DNA of 64,000 bases from the NCBI RefSeq assembly GCF_014190875.1, contig NZ_JACHVS010000001.1, forward strand, positions 1,364,001 through 1,428,000, in the 5' to 3' direction. The position numbers were made by a program, and so were the translations under genes. Shown here piece after piece: positions 33,791-43,080 of this stretch. This DNA comes from Paeniglutamicibacter cryotolerans (GTDB lineage: Bacteria > Actinomycetota > Actinomycetes > Actinomycetales > Micrococcaceae). Each line of letters opens with the position of its first letter. The stretch's first letter is position 1. The notes under the pieces were generated by a model. That model did not search any database. It was not told where the DNA came from and saw only the letters and a program-made list of their open reading frames with translations.

Positions 33791-33806
33791 GAAATAATAA
33801 TTTCAT
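33789..33806. promoter_or_regulatory. Palindromic operator candidate in the RpiR/permease spacer
   Basis: ATGAAAT, four bases, ATTTCAT: a perfect 7-bp inverted repeat covering the regulator's start codon. A half site, ATGAAAT, recurs at 33829-33835. This fits RpiR-type operators with TGAA/TTCA arms and autoregulation. Confidence 0.5.
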
Positions 33807-33917
33807 GGTGCGATTAGTTACGCAACCCATGAAATCCATATAACGTTGTGGACATTCAAGGTCGCCCGAGGGTATTCCTCTCGAGGCAACGGTCATGGCC
33901 GAAGTGAGGAAGATTTT

Positions 33918-35333
33918 GTGATTGATATGGATCTCAAGGCACCACCGCGCAAGCTCCGATCGTGGGAAGCTGCTGCGTTGTCCATTGGCTTCATGGGACC
34001 GGTGCTGGCCATGGCACTGAATGGAATCGGCGTAGCGGGCCTGGTCGGAACTGCCGTCCCGCTGACATTTCTTGTGGCCTTTGCGGGCACCTGCCTGATC
34101 GCCTACGGCTTCGTCAGGTTGACGCGGAAATTCAACCACGCCGGGTCCGTGTATGCGCTGGCCGGGCACACCATTGGCCCGCGCGCCGGATTCTTCGGAG
34201 GCTTCGCACTGCTGGGCACCTACTTGGCCTTTGCGGCCTGCACCCTTGCGGCGTGCGGGGTGTTCTTCGGCGCGTGGCTGGACCAGTCCGGCATCGCAAA
34301 CAAGACTCCGTGGATCTTGGTCTCCGCGGCCGCCGGCGTCCTGGTCCTGCTGGCCAACCTGCGCGAATCACGGTTTGTCACCAGCATCCTGCTGGCCATC
34401 GGAGGAACCGGCATCCTGCTCATGCTTGGCCTGGGCGTCGTCATCCTCTACCAGGTCTCTACCGGTGCCGCTCCGGTTTCCGAACCGGCCGACCTCACTC
34501 CGTTCACGTTTGCAGGAACGACCCCGGGGATCATCATGACGGCCTCGGTCTTCGCTTTCCTCTCTTGGGCGGGCTTCGAATCCTGTGCCTCGCTGGGCGA
34601 GGAAACCCGCAACCCGAAGAAGGCAATCCCGCTGGCATTGGGCGGTTCGGTCGTGGGCGCCGGGATCATCTACGTCTTCATCATGTATGTCCAGACCGTA
34701 GGCTTCGGCAATTCCGCAGCGGGGGCCGCCGGGTTCGCGGCCTCCGAATCATCGCTCACCCAACTCGCGGCACAGTACATCGGCCCGGGCTACGCACAGC
34801 TGCTGGCATTCAGTGCCTTCGCCGTTGCCTTTGCCTCCACGCTCAGCTCCACGGCATCCGGTGCGCGGCTGGTCTTCGCCCTGGCACGTGACGGTTTCGG
34901 CCCGGCGTCTTTGGGAAAGCTCAACCCGAAGACCGGGACCCCGACCCGTGCCGTCGTAGCGGTGTTCGCCGTGACCCTGACGATGGCGCTGATCCTGTTC
35001 CTCAGCGGGGTCGGGGCCTTCGACAGCTACTACTGGTATGCGACGGTCGCCGTGTTATGCCTGCTCGTGGCCTACGGGACCACGACGGTCGGTGTGATCA
35101 TGCACATCCTGCGCGCGGACTCCGGGATCCCGCGCTGGGAGCTGCTCATGCCGGTGCTGGGTCTGGCTTACCTCTGCTACGTCTTCTTCGTGCAGACAGT
35201 GGGGCAGGAAGCCCCCTACAGCTATTTCCCTTACATTGCGGCGGCCTGGTGCCTGCTGGGATTCATCGTGATCCTGGCACGGCCATCACTGGCCCGTTCC
35301 ATCGGCGACCGCCTCGTCAACGAGCAGAACTAG
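33918..35333 (+). CDS. APC-family amino acid/polyamine permease
   Basis: A 471-residue membrane protein with about twelve hydrophobic segments. The first helix contains AAALSIGFMGPVLAMALNG with the broken-helix substrate motif of APC proteins, and FAFLSWAGFESCASLGEETR is the conserved helix 6 to loop region. GTG at 33918 is chosen because GAGGAAG precedes it by about seven bases. An ATG nine bases later is possible. Uptake of an amino acid or amine that feeds the next three enzymes is inferred. The glutamine-synthetase-like gene starts six bases after its stop. Confidence 0.88.
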   Translation: MIDMDLKAPPRKLRSWEAAALSIGFMGPVLAMALNGIGVAGLVGTAVPLTFLVAFAGTCLIAYGFVRLTRKFNHAGSVYALAGHTIGPRAGFFGGFALLGTYLAFAACTLAACGVFFGAWLDQSGIANKTPWILVSAAAGVLVLLANLRESRFVTSILLAIGGTGILLMLGLGVVILYQVSTGAAPVSEPADLTPFTFAGTTPGIIMTASVFAFLSWAGFESCASLGEETRNPKKAIPLALGGSVVGAGIIYVFIMYVQTVGFGNSAAGAAGFAASESSLTQLAAQYIGPGYAQLLAFSAFAVAFASTLSSTASGARLVFALARDGFGPASLGKLNPKTGTPTRAVVAVFAVTLTMALILFLSGVGAFDSYYWYATVAVLCLLVAYGTTTVGVIMHILRADSGIPRWELLMPVLGLAYLCYVFFVQTVGQEAPYSYFPYIAAAWCLLGFIVILARPSLARSIGDRLVNEQN

Positions 35334-35339
35334 GACTCC

Positions 35340-36647
35340 ATGAACAACACAGAGCTGGCCTTCATCGCAACCAACGACCTTGGCGGGCAAACCCGGGGCC
35401 GGTCCATGTGGCTCGACGAGGTCGACCTGGACTCGGGCTGCGGCTGGGTCCCGGCAAACCTCGGCATTGGTCCCTTCGGAAAAATCATCGACGACAGTGG
35501 GTTCGGCTCGCAGGGTGACCTGCGCTTGGTCCCTGACCCTGCCTCCGCGACCCGTATCGAGGGCATCCCAGGGCGCCCGCCAATGACGCTATTCATGTCC
35601 GATATCAAACACACCGACGGCCGCGACTGGGCCTGCTGCCCGCGAAGCTTCCTGCGCGAAGCAATCAACGATTTCCGGACCGCCACCGGACTCGAGCTCT
35701 ACGTCGCGTTCGAACACGAGTTCATGATGGTCAGCGACGAGGCTCCGGAGCCGCCGTTCTCCTTCCAGGCGCTGCGCCGCATGGAACCACTCGGGACCGG
35801 GCTGATGAACGTGCTCCGGGACGCAGGGATGGAACCGGAAACCTGGCTTCCCGAATACGGGGAGCACCAGTGGGAGCTGACGGTGCGCCCGAGCGACCCG
35901 CTGATGGCGGCCGATCGTGCGGTGATGCTGCGGGAGATCATCAGGGATTTCGCCCATGCCACCGGCCAGCGGGCCTCCTTCGCCCCGGTGCTGGAGCCCC
36001 AAGGCTCGGGCAACGGGGTCCACGTGCACTTCAGTTTCCGCGACGGCTCCGGTGCCCCGGCCATGTACGAGGCCGGCCGGCCGGGAAACATGTCGGCACT
36101 GACCGGCGCCTTCGCTGCCGGGGTGCTGGGCCATGCCAGGGCGCTGGTTGCGCTGTCGGCTCCGAGTGATATCTCCTACCTGCGCCTTGCTCCGCACAAC
36201 TGGTCCTCCGCCAGTTCCTTCCTCGGAGAACGGAACCGGGAAGCGCTGCTGCGCATCTGCCCGACCATCGAGATCGCCGGACGAAACCCGGAAAGCCAGT
36301 ACAACCTCGAATTCCGGGCCGGCGATGCCACGTCCAACCCATGGATCCTGCTGGGCACCTTGATTCGCTCGGGCCTGGACGGAATCCTTCGCGAACTGGA
36401 CACCCCGTTCATCGTCGATACCGAACTCGAAGAGCTCAACGACGAGCAGCAGCAGGCCGCGGGCATCACGCCCCTGCCCAGCAGCCTGCCTGACGCACTG
36501 GCGGCGCTTGCGGCCGATGAGACCGTCTCCGGCTTCTTCGACCCGCAGCTGCTGGCCCTGCACCATGCCATTAAGGCCGATGAGATCCGGCAGCTGGCCG
36601 GACTGACCGACACGGAAAAGTGCGCCCGGTACGCCGCCGCGTACTAG
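35340..36647 (+). CDS. Glutamine-synthetase-family enzyme (GlnT / gamma-glutamyl-amine ligase type)
   Basis: A 435-residue GS-fold ligase. Metal and substrate residues are visible: EHEFMM (first Glu pair), EYGEHQWELTVRP (second), GNGVHVHFSF (ATP and glutamate site) and EFRAGDATSNPW (the arginine-Asn region). It diverges from nitrogen-assimilating GlnA, which has HVHFSLW-like and adenylylation Tyr motifs elsewhere. Relatives ligate glutamate to amines such as putrescine or isopropylamine. AGGA precedes the ATG. In context it probably glutamylates the compound taken up by the permease. Confidence 0.85.
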   Translation: MNNTELAFIATNDLGGQTRGRSMWLDEVDLDSGCGWVPANLGIGPFGKIIDDSGFGSQGDLRLVPDPASATRIEGIPGRPPMTLFMSDIKHTDGRDWACCPRSFLREAINDFRTATGLELYVAFEHEFMMVSDEAPEPPFSFQALRRMEPLGTGLMNVLRDAGMEPETWLPEYGEHQWELTVRPSDPLMAADRAVMLREIIRDFAHATGQRASFAPVLEPQGSGNGVHVHFSFRDGSGAPAMYEAGRPGNMSALTGAFAAGVLGHARALVALSAPSDISYLRLAPHNWSSASSFLGERNREALLRICPTIEIAGRNPESQYNLEFRAGDATSNPWILLGTLIRSGLDGILRELDTPFIVDTELEELNDEQQQAAGITPLPSSLPDALAALAADETVSGFFDPQLLALHHAIKADEIRQLAGLTDTEKCARYAAAY

Positions 36648-36685
36648 GCCGCACAGCCCCTCCGGAATTCACTAAGGAACCACTC

Positions 36686-37840
36686 ATGCCAGATATCTTC
36701 TTCGACCCCGCACTCGATCCGCTGACCGCCGGACCGCTGGTCGACCACCACTGCCACGGGGTCATCTCGCGGCAGATCGACCGGGTCGAGTTCGAGAACC
36801 TTTCCACCGAATCCAACTGGGCGCCCCCGGCTGGCAGTACGGTCTTCGATACTCAGCTGGGGTTCCTGATCCGTTCCCGCTGCGCGCCGCTGCTCGGCCT
36901 TCCGGCCCACGCCGCGCCCGAGTCCTACCTTGCCCGCCGCGCAGAACTCGGTGGTGCGGAGGTGAACCGGCGTTTGCTGTCCGCATCGGGAATCGGGACC
37001 TACGTCATCGAGACGGGCTACCGCGGGGATGAGATCACGACACCTGCCGAAACCGCGGCGCTGACCGCTGCCGGAAGCGCAGAAGTCCTTCGACTGGAGC
37101 GTCTGGCTGAACAGTTGCTGGATGAGGGAGTGCCCGCCGATGATTTCATTCGCCGGTACGACGATGTGCTGGCAGAAGCCGCTGGACACGCCGCGGGCTT
37201 CAAATCCATTGCCGCCTACAGGATAGGGCTGGATTTCGATCCCGCAGCCCCCGAGCACGAGGAGGTCCTGGCCGCCGTGATCCGATGGCGGGATGCCACG
37301 CCACAAGGCGAAAGTGCCCGGTTGCAGGACCCCGTGATCATCCGGCATCTGCTGGAGTGTGCCACGAAGCTCGGACGCCCGCTGCAATTTCACATCGGAT
37401 ACGGCGACGACGACGTGAATCTGGACCGCTGTAACCCGTTGCTGCTCACCGATTGGCTGCGCCGGATCCAGGACCGCGGGTCCGCGGTCATGCTGTTGCA
37501 TTGCTACCCGTATCACCGGGAAGCCGGCTACCTGGCCCACGTCTTCCCTCATGTCTACGCCGATGTCGGACTTTCCCTGAACTACACCGGTTCACGGGCT
37601 ACCGCGGTCCTGGCCGAATTCCTAGAGTTGATCCCGTTCCACAAGGCACTCTTTTCCTCCGATGCGTTCGGTCTGGCAGAGCTCTATCATCTGGGAGCCG
37701 CGTTGTTCCGTCGAGCCTATGGCGAGGTGGTCCGTCCCTGGATCGCCTCGGGAGACTGGTCGGCAGAAGATGCGCGCCGTGTCTTTGAGATGATCGGCTG
37801 GCGCAATGCCGAACGCGTCTATCGGCTAACGCGCCCATGA
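36686..37840 (+). CDS. Amidohydrolase (FluG N-domain type)
   Basis: A 384-residue TIM-barrel amidohydrolase. Metal ligands are seen in DHHCHG (H22, H24), LQFHIGYGDDD, LLHCYPYHREAG and FSSDAFGLAE. The C-terminal half resembles the amidohydrolase part of fungal FluG, where it is fused to a GS-like domain. Here the two are neighbouring genes. AAGGA lies eight bases before the ATG. The substrate may be a gamma-glutamyl amide made by the preceding enzyme, or the reverse order may apply. This is inferred. Confidence 0.8.
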   Translation: MPDIFFDPALDPLTAGPLVDHHCHGVISRQIDRVEFENLSTESNWAPPAGSTVFDTQLGFLIRSRCAPLLGLPAHAAPESYLARRAELGGAEVNRRLLSASGIGTYVIETGYRGDEITTPAETAALTAAGSAEVLRLERLAEQLLDEGVPADDFIRRYDDVLAEAAGHAAGFKSIAAYRIGLDFDPAAPEHEEVLAAVIRWRDATPQGESARLQDPVIIRHLLECATKLGRPLQFHIGYGDDDVNLDRCNPLLLTDWLRRIQDRGSAVMLLHCYPYHREAGYLAHVFPHVYADVGLSLNYTGSRATAVLAEFLELIPFHKALFSSDAFGLAELYHLGAALFRRAYGEVVRPWIASGDWSAEDARRVFEMIGWRNAERVYRLTRP

Positions 37841-39030
37841 CGACCACCAGCAGTGAAGCGATGCTTCGGGTGCTCCACGCGACGCTGAACATGGAGCTGG
37901 ACGCCGAGCTGGAGCTGGGCATCGAGCTGCGGCACAGGGCACACGCAGAGCCATGCCTGTCCGGCGAGGAGGGGCCGGCGTCCGCGCTGCTGGCCAGGTA
38001 CCTGCCAGGTGAACCCGAACCGGTGGCAGGAACGGGTTTCAGCCTGCGCGTGGGACCCGCCCAGGGAGTATCGATCGGTATCCGCACCGAGCTCGACGCA
38101 CTGCCGATCGTCGAGGAAACGGGTGCGGAATTCGCCGCGTCGAACGGTGCCATGCATGCCTGTGGGCACGATGTGCATCAGGCGGCATTCGTCACCTTCC
38201 TGCGGGCAGCCTCCCGGGTCGACCTTCCGGTGGGGATTCTGGGCATTGCCCAGCCGCGTGAGGAAACCTACCCCTCTGGGGCAAAGGACGTTGTCGACTC
38301 GGATCTTTTCGAACGTCATGACGTGGCCCGGATGCTCGGCGTCCACGTCCATCCGGGCCTTCCTGCGGGTAAGGTCTCGACCGGGGCGGGCGGAATCAAC
38401 GCATCTGCCGACGAATTCCTGGTGCGCATCGACGGACGCGGAGGGCACGGCGCCTATCCGCACACTGCGGTAGACCCGGTGCCGGTTGCGGCTCGGACCA
38501 CGTTGGCGCTGTATGAAATACTTCGTTCGACCATTGATCCGGTCAACACCGCCACGTTGACCATTGGTCAGCTCGTGGCCGGTTCCGCCGCGAACGTTAT
38601 TCCCGATACTGCCGAAATCAGGGGAACGGTGCGAGCCATGACCCCTGCCGACCGGGAGGCACTGCATGAGGGCATCGGACGGGTGTCAACGCATCAGGCT
38701 GCTTCGGCAGGTGCCACGGCGCAGGTGCTGGTGACTCGCGGTGAACCTGTCTTGTTCAACGATCCCGCGCTGGTGGCCGACCTTGACCCCTGGATCATCC
38801 GTTCCGGGATCGGGATCGTGGAACCGCTGCGTAGTTGCGGTGCCGATGACTTCTCATTCTTCACCGAACGGCTGCCCGGGGTCATGGCCTTCCTCGGTGT
38901 GGAATGCCAGGTCGCCGGGCAACAACCACCCCTGCACTCAAGCACCTTTCTTCCGGTTGATGAGACAGTCGACCAAGTGGCACGGTTGTTCGCGGCCATG
39001 TACGTGGGTGCTGTCGCCGGGTTGGCCTAA
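37837..39030 (+). CDS. M20-family amidohydrolase (aminoacylase type)
   Basis: A 397-residue M20D hydrolase. Metal sites are in AMHACGHDVHQAAF and QPREETYPSGA with the catalytic Glu pair, and GRGGHGAYPHTAVDP lies at the dimerisation-domain border. FHSSTFLP-like LHSSTFLPVDE is the last ligand region. It overlaps the preceding gene by four bases (ATGA), so the operon is coupled. Relatives cleave N-acyl amino acids or auxin conjugates. Removal of an acyl or glutamyl group from the pathway intermediate is the likely role here. Confidence 0.88.
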   Translation: MTTTSSEAMLRVLHATLNMELDAELELGIELRHRAHAEPCLSGEEGPASALLARYLPGEPEPVAGTGFSLRVGPAQGVSIGIRTELDALPIVEETGAEFAASNGAMHACGHDVHQAAFVTFLRAASRVDLPVGILGIAQPREETYPSGAKDVVDSDLFERHDVARMLGVHVHPGLPAGKVSTGAGGINASADEFLVRIDGRGGHGAYPHTAVDPVPVAARTTLALYEILRSTIDPVNTATLTIGQLVAGSAANVIPDTAEIRGTVRAMTPADREALHEGIGRVSTHQAASAGATAQVLVTRGEPVLFNDPALVADLDPWIIRSGIGIVEPLRSCGADDFSFFTERLPGVMAFLGVECQVAGQQPPLHSSTFLPVDETVDQVARLFAAMYVGAVAGLA

Positions 39031-39039
39031 TCTGGTGGA

Positions 39040-39444
39040 ATGATCGAAAACGCACCTTGTCCCTGTCTCTCGGGAGATTCCTACGATGCCTGCTGCGGCA
39101 GGTTCCACACCGGGTATCTTCAGGCGGGGGACAAGTTCCGCTGGCCGGGTACCGCCGAGGCCCTGATGCGCTCGCGCTACAGCGCCTTTGCCAAGGGGGA
39201 GGCCGACTACCTGCTGGCCACCTGGCACCCGGATACCCGGCCAGGTTCGCTGGAACTCGACGGGGAGATGGAGTGGAAGCGGCTGGACATCCTCGATGTT
39301 CGCAAGGGTGGGCCGTTCGACTCGGAGGGCGTGGTGCTCTTCGAGGCGCGCTACCGGCTCGGCGGGGAACGCGGCGTTCAGCGGGAAGAGAGCAGCTTCC
39401 GGCGCATCGACGGTCGCTGGTACTACCTCGACGCCGTCGACTGA
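39040..39444 (+). CDS. YchJ-family protein with SEC-C motif
   Basis: A 134-residue protein. The zinc-binding SEC-C motif is at the N-terminus: CPCLSGDSYDACCGRFH. The YchJ (UPF0225) domain follows, with LMRSRYSAFAKGEADYLLAT and the closing RRIDGRWYYLDA. Its function is unknown. It begins nine bases after the M20 gene, so it may be read from the same transcript, and it ends before a bidirectional terminator. Confidence 0.88.
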   Translation: MIENAPCPCLSGDSYDACCGRFHTGYLQAGDKFRWPGTAEALMRSRYSAFAKGEADYLLATWHPDTRPGSLELDGEMEWKRLDILDVRKGGPFDSEGVVLFEARYRLGGERGVQREESSFRRIDGRWYYLDAVD

Positions 39445-39470
39445 GCCGGCCCGCCGGAAATGGAAAAACG

Positions 39471-39510
39471 CTGCCCGGCAACTCGCCCCTGGAGGGGAGT
39501 TGCCGGGCAG
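39471..39510. terminator. Bidirectional terminator
   Basis: A perfect 14-bp stem (CTGCCCGGCAACTC and its complement) with a 12-nt loop between convergent genes. The minus strand continues with CGTTTTTCC. Confidence 0.88.
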
Positions 39511-39528
39511 TGTCGGTTCATCGGCCGG

Positions 39529-40938
39529 TTAGGCGCTGATGACCTGCGGCACGCCCAAGGCCTTGAGTCCGGCGACGCCGAATTCCAGACCGTAGCCGGA
39601 CTGCTTGATGCCGCCGAACGGGATCAGCGGGTGCACACCGCCGTGCTTGTTGATCCATACGGTGCCTGCTTCGAGGCGGGCAGCGACTTCGCGGGCCTTG
39701 GCCTTGTCAGAGGACCAGACCGAGGAGCCGAGTCCGACCTCCAGGCCGTTGGCCTGGGTCAGGACCTCGTCGAGGTCCGTGTACTTGATGATCGGCAGCG
39801 CCGGGCCGAACTGTTCCTCGGCGACCAGCGGGTTGTCGTTGTCGATGTCGGCGATCAGCGTGGTCGGGTAGAAGTAGCCCTTCTGCTCCGGGTCCGGGTC
39901 TCCACCGAGCAGGACGCGGGCGCCGGAATCCTTTGCTGCCTGCACGAGGTTCGCGACGATGTCGAACTGGGCCTTGTTCTGGACCGGGCCGAGCACGTTT
40001 GCCTCGTCGGTGCCCACGCCCATCGGCATGGCCTTGGCGACGAGGGTCAGTTCGTGGCAGACATCCTCGTAGATGTCCTCGTGGACGTACAGGCGCTTGA
40101 GTGCGGCGCAGGTCTGGCCGGTATTGATGAAGGCGCCCCAGAACAGGTCCCCGGCGATGGCCTTCGGATCGGCGTCCGGCAGCACGATGCCGGCGTCGTT
40201 GCCGCCCAGTTCCAGGGTCAGGCGCTTCACCGTGTCGGCGGAGGAGCGGATGATGGCCTTGCCGGTGGCAGTGGAGCCGGTGAACATGACCTTGCCGATG
40301 GCCGGGTGCGAGGACAGTCGCGCACCGACCTCGCGGTCGCCGGCAACAACCTGCAGCAGGCCAGCGGGAAGCACCTGGTTCATCACGGCGGCCAGGGCCA
40401 GCACGCTGAGCGGCGTGTATTCGGAGGGCTTGACCACGATGGTGTTGCCCATGCGCAGCGACGGGGCGATCTGCCAGATCGAAATCATCATCGGCCAGTT
40501 CCACGGGCCGATGGCACCGACGACGCCGATCGGGCGGTAGTGCACCTCTGCATGGTTTTCGCCGTCATCGACGACGACCTCGGGCTCCAGCTCCAGGGCG
40601 GCGGCGGTGCGCAGCCATGCCGAGCAGCCGCCGACCTCGAAGCGGGCGTTGGGGCCGTTGAGCGGCTTGCCCTGTTCTCGGGTGAGCAGCTGGGCCAGCG
40701 CCTCGGCGGAGGCATCGATGGCATCGGCTGCGCGCACCAGGATCTCGGAACGCTCGGCGTGGGACTTGCTGCCCCAGGCAACCTGCGCCTGCGTTGCCGC
40801 AGCCACTGCCGCGTCGAGATCGGCAACGCCGTGCACCGGCGCATGGCCGACGATCTCGCCGGTGGCGGGGTTCAGGATTTCACGCGAGGTCGCGGTGGTG
40901 GGGGCAATGGCCTCAAGCAGGGTTTCCAGGGTTTCCAT
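39529..40938 (-). CDS. NAD(P)-dependent aldehyde dehydrogenase
   Basis: A 469-residue aldehyde dehydrogenase. The catalytic Cys is in NTGQTCAALKR, the general base Glu in LELGGNDAG, cofactor binding in GPWNWPM and FTGSTATGK, and the C-terminal EEQFGPALPI and PFGGIKQSGYG are conserved. It oxidises an aldehyde to the acid, and its substrate is unknown. Relatives act on succinate semialdehyde or benzaldehyde-type compounds. It is monocistronic, with its promoter in the 255-bp gap to the divergent oxidoreductase gene. Confidence 0.93.
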   Translation of the reverse strand: METLETLLEAIAPTTATSREILNPATGEIVGHAPVHGVADLDAAVAAATQAQVAWGSKSHAERSEILVRAADAIDASAEALAQLLTREQGKPLNGPNARFEVGGCSAWLRTAAALELEPEVVVDDGENHAEVHYRPIGVVGAIGPWNWPMMISIWQIAPSLRMGNTIVVKPSEYTPLSVLALAAVMNQVLPAGLLQVVAGDREVGARLSSHPAIGKVMFTGSTATGKAIIRSSADTVKRLTLELGGNDAGIVLPDADPKAIAGDLFWGAFINTGQTCAALKRLYVHEDIYEDVCHELTLVAKAMPMGVGTDEANVLGPVQNKAQFDIVANLVQAAKDSGARVLLGGDPDPEQKGYFYPTTLIADIDNDNPLVAEEQFGPALPIIKYTDLDEVLTQANGLEVGLGSSVWSSDKAKAREVAARLEAGTVWINKHGGVHPLIPFGGIKQSGYGLEFGVAGLKALGVPQVISA

Positions 40939-41193
40939 GTGACTTCCTTACCTGCCGCTGGTGCGGCGTGATCTGGCACTCGTTACTGCGGTTCTTCCTA
41001 GTATGGACGTCCTGATGGATTGCCCCCTTGACTTAGCGCGCAGTGAACTTGTCATTGCACGCACAGTTGGCTTGCGGTGCGCGGAATGCCCCGGGCCGCG
41101 GATGCGTTGAGAGGAGAACGGGGTCCCGCCCGGGCCGTGCTCGCGAAGGCCCCCGGGAAAGGCCAAGGCCAATCAAATGAACGGGTTGAAGCC

Positions 41194-42132
41194 ATGAACC
41201 ACTCGATGAAGGCAGTTTCCTACCGGGCCTACGGCGGGCTCGACGTGCTTGAGCTGGGCGACCGTCCAATGCCCCGGCTCTCACCTGGTTCAGTGCTCAT
41301 CAAGGTGCGCGCGGCAGCCGTGAATCCGGTGGATTGGAAGATCATGGCAGGTGGCCTGGACCCCATCATGGACGTGCATTTCCCCGCCGTGCCCGGTTGG
41401 GACGTTGCCGGTGTGGTGGAGGCCGTGGGGTTCGATACCCCCGAGTTCTCCCCGGGGGACGAGGTGTACTCCTATGGCAGGCGTGATTCGGTGGGCGAGG
41501 GGACGTTTGCCCAGTACGTGGTGCTGCCGGCAGGCATCGTGGCGCACAAACCAGCCGAGCTGGATTGGGAACACGCGGCGGCACTGCCTCTAGCCGGGCT
41601 CACCGCCCAACGCACGCTCGATGCCCTCGGCTTGGGAGCCGGCGACACGCTGCTGGTGCACAACGGCTCGGGCGGGGTGGGCGGTTTCGCCATCCAGTTG
41701 GCGGCGCATGCCGGGGTCCGGGTCATTGCCACGGGATCCCCGGCCAGCCATGACAGGCTGCGCCGGCTCGGGGCCGAGCCCGTTTCCTACGGTCCGGACC
41801 TGGTCGCGGCGGTGCGTGTGCTGGCCCCCCACGGGGTGGCCGGCGTGGCCGACTTCATCGGCGGCGTGCTGGACCAGACCCTTGCCGTACTGGATGCGGA
41901 GGGGCGCCATGCCTCGGTGGCCGATTTGACGGTGGTCGCCCATGGCGGGCGTAATATCTGGGTGCGCCCGGATGCCCGGGAACTGGATCGGCTCTCTGCC
42001 CTGGTGGAGCAGGGCAAGCTGAGCATCGAGATCTCCGCAAGCTATCCGATGGAGCGGGTCGCAGATGCCTTCGCCGCCAGCATGGCCGGCAAGGCTGCCG
42101 GCAAGATCGTGCTGACACCGTTCAGCGCGTAG
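41194..42132 (+). CDS. Quinone-oxidoreductase-like NADP-dependent oxidoreductase (MDR family)
   Basis: A 312-residue medium-chain reductase without structural zinc. It shows AAAVNPVDWKIMAGG, PAVPGWDVAGVVEAVG and the cofactor loop NGSGGVGGFAIQLA. It transfers hydride from NADPH to quinones or enones. The start at 41194 is a choice: ATG at 41206 also fits, and no strong ribosome site precedes either. The frame extends upstream to 41077 but that leader is not conserved in style. Confidence 0.87.
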   Translation: MNHSMKAVSYRAYGGLDVLELGDRPMPRLSPGSVLIKVRAAAVNPVDWKIMAGGLDPIMDVHFPAVPGWDVAGVVEAVGFDTPEFSPGDEVYSYGRRDSVGEGTFAQYVVLPAGIVAHKPAELDWEHAAALPLAGLTAQRTLDALGLGAGDTLLVHNGSGGVGGFAIQLAAHAGVRVIATGSPASHDRLRRLGAEPVSYGPDLVAAVRVLAPHGVAGVADFIGGVLDQTLAVLDAEGRHASVADLTVVAHGGRNIWVRPDARELDRLSALVEQGKLSIEISASYPMERVADAFAASMAGKAAGKIVLTPFSA

Positions 42133-42518
42133 GAGCCGGGCGGGCCTAGCTGTGCTCCGGCGCGAACAGGGGCGCGTCGGGTTCGGCTTGGCGAAAGCGG
42201 CACCCCCAGGGTGCGTTGTTGGCTGGGTGCAGGATTTTTCTGCGGGTCAGTGGCCGACGGCTGCGGATTGCATATGCCCCCAGCAATGCCCCATGGATCT
42301 CCCCGCAATCCCCGCGAGGACAGGAGGAGCGCTTACCGGGCTCGTTCGACTGATCCGCGGTGGGCAGGAAAGCCTGCGAGAGGACAAGGCCAGCAGCAAG
42401 CATTGTGCCCGAGCCGCCGCCACGGAGTGTTTGCCCAGGCTCCGCACTTGATGTGCGTCAGCGTCTGGCGGAAATACGTCCCTGCCGTACTTTCCGAAGC
42501 ATCGATAGGCTCAGCTCT
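42133..42518. other. Gap without a supportable gene
   Basis: 386 bases. Short frames on both strands show no motif or ribosome site. Promoter elements for the DUF3237 gene should be in its right part. I see no repeats or RNA structure of note. Confidence 0.5.
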
Positions 42519-43019
42519 ATGGATACCCCAAGCACAGCCCAGATCAGCGCGCATGGAAGCGCGAATCCGCCGAGACTGGTGTTCCTCGCGAGCCTTTCCA
42601 TTGAGGTTGCCACGCCGATAGAAGTCGGTCCCACGCTTGAGGGGACCCGCCGGGTCATCCCCATCCAGGGAGGAACGGTCAGCGGCCCCCGGCTCAATGG
42701 ACGCATTCTCCCGGGAGGGGCCGACTTCCAACTCCTCACATCGGATACGCTCACCGAGCTCGAGGCGAAGTACGTCATCGAAACCACCAGCGGGGAGCGG
42801 ATCTATGTGGCGAACTTCGGCCTGCGCACCGGGACGCCGGAGGACATTGCGGCACTCGTCCGCGGTGAGGAAGTTCCCCCGGAACGCATTTACTTCAGGT
42901 GCACGCCTCGACTGCTTTCCGCGGGTGAAGAATGGGGTTGGCTAGCCTCCAGAATAATCCTCGGTGTGGGCACCCGGCTCCCCACCGAAGTCCGGCTAGA
43001 GCTATGGATTGTCGAATAG
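42519..43019 (+). CDS. DUF3237-domain protein
   Basis: A 166-residue protein matching the DUF3237 pattern: VEVGPTLEGTRR-like EVGPTLEGTRRVIPIQGG, then VSGPRLNGRILPGGADFQLL and a C-terminal strand-rich block ending EVRLELWIVE. The family forms a small beta barrel and its function is unknown. Relatives sit near aromatic-degradation genes. The ATG at 42519 begins the plausible N-terminus, and the upstream extension is rich in Arg and Pro. Confidence 0.7.
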   Translation: MDTPSTAQISAHGSANPPRLVFLASLSIEVATPIEVGPTLEGTRRVIPIQGGTVSGPRLNGRILPGGADFQLLTSDTLTELEAKYVIETTSGERIYVANFGLRTGTPEDIAALVRGEEVPPERIYFRCTPRLLSAGEEWGWLASRIILGVGTRLPTEVRLELWIVE

Positions 43020-43080
43020 CCCGGGCGCGCAGTTGCCGGTGAACCCGGAAATCCGGGAAACCGGCCTCGGGGTGCAGCGC

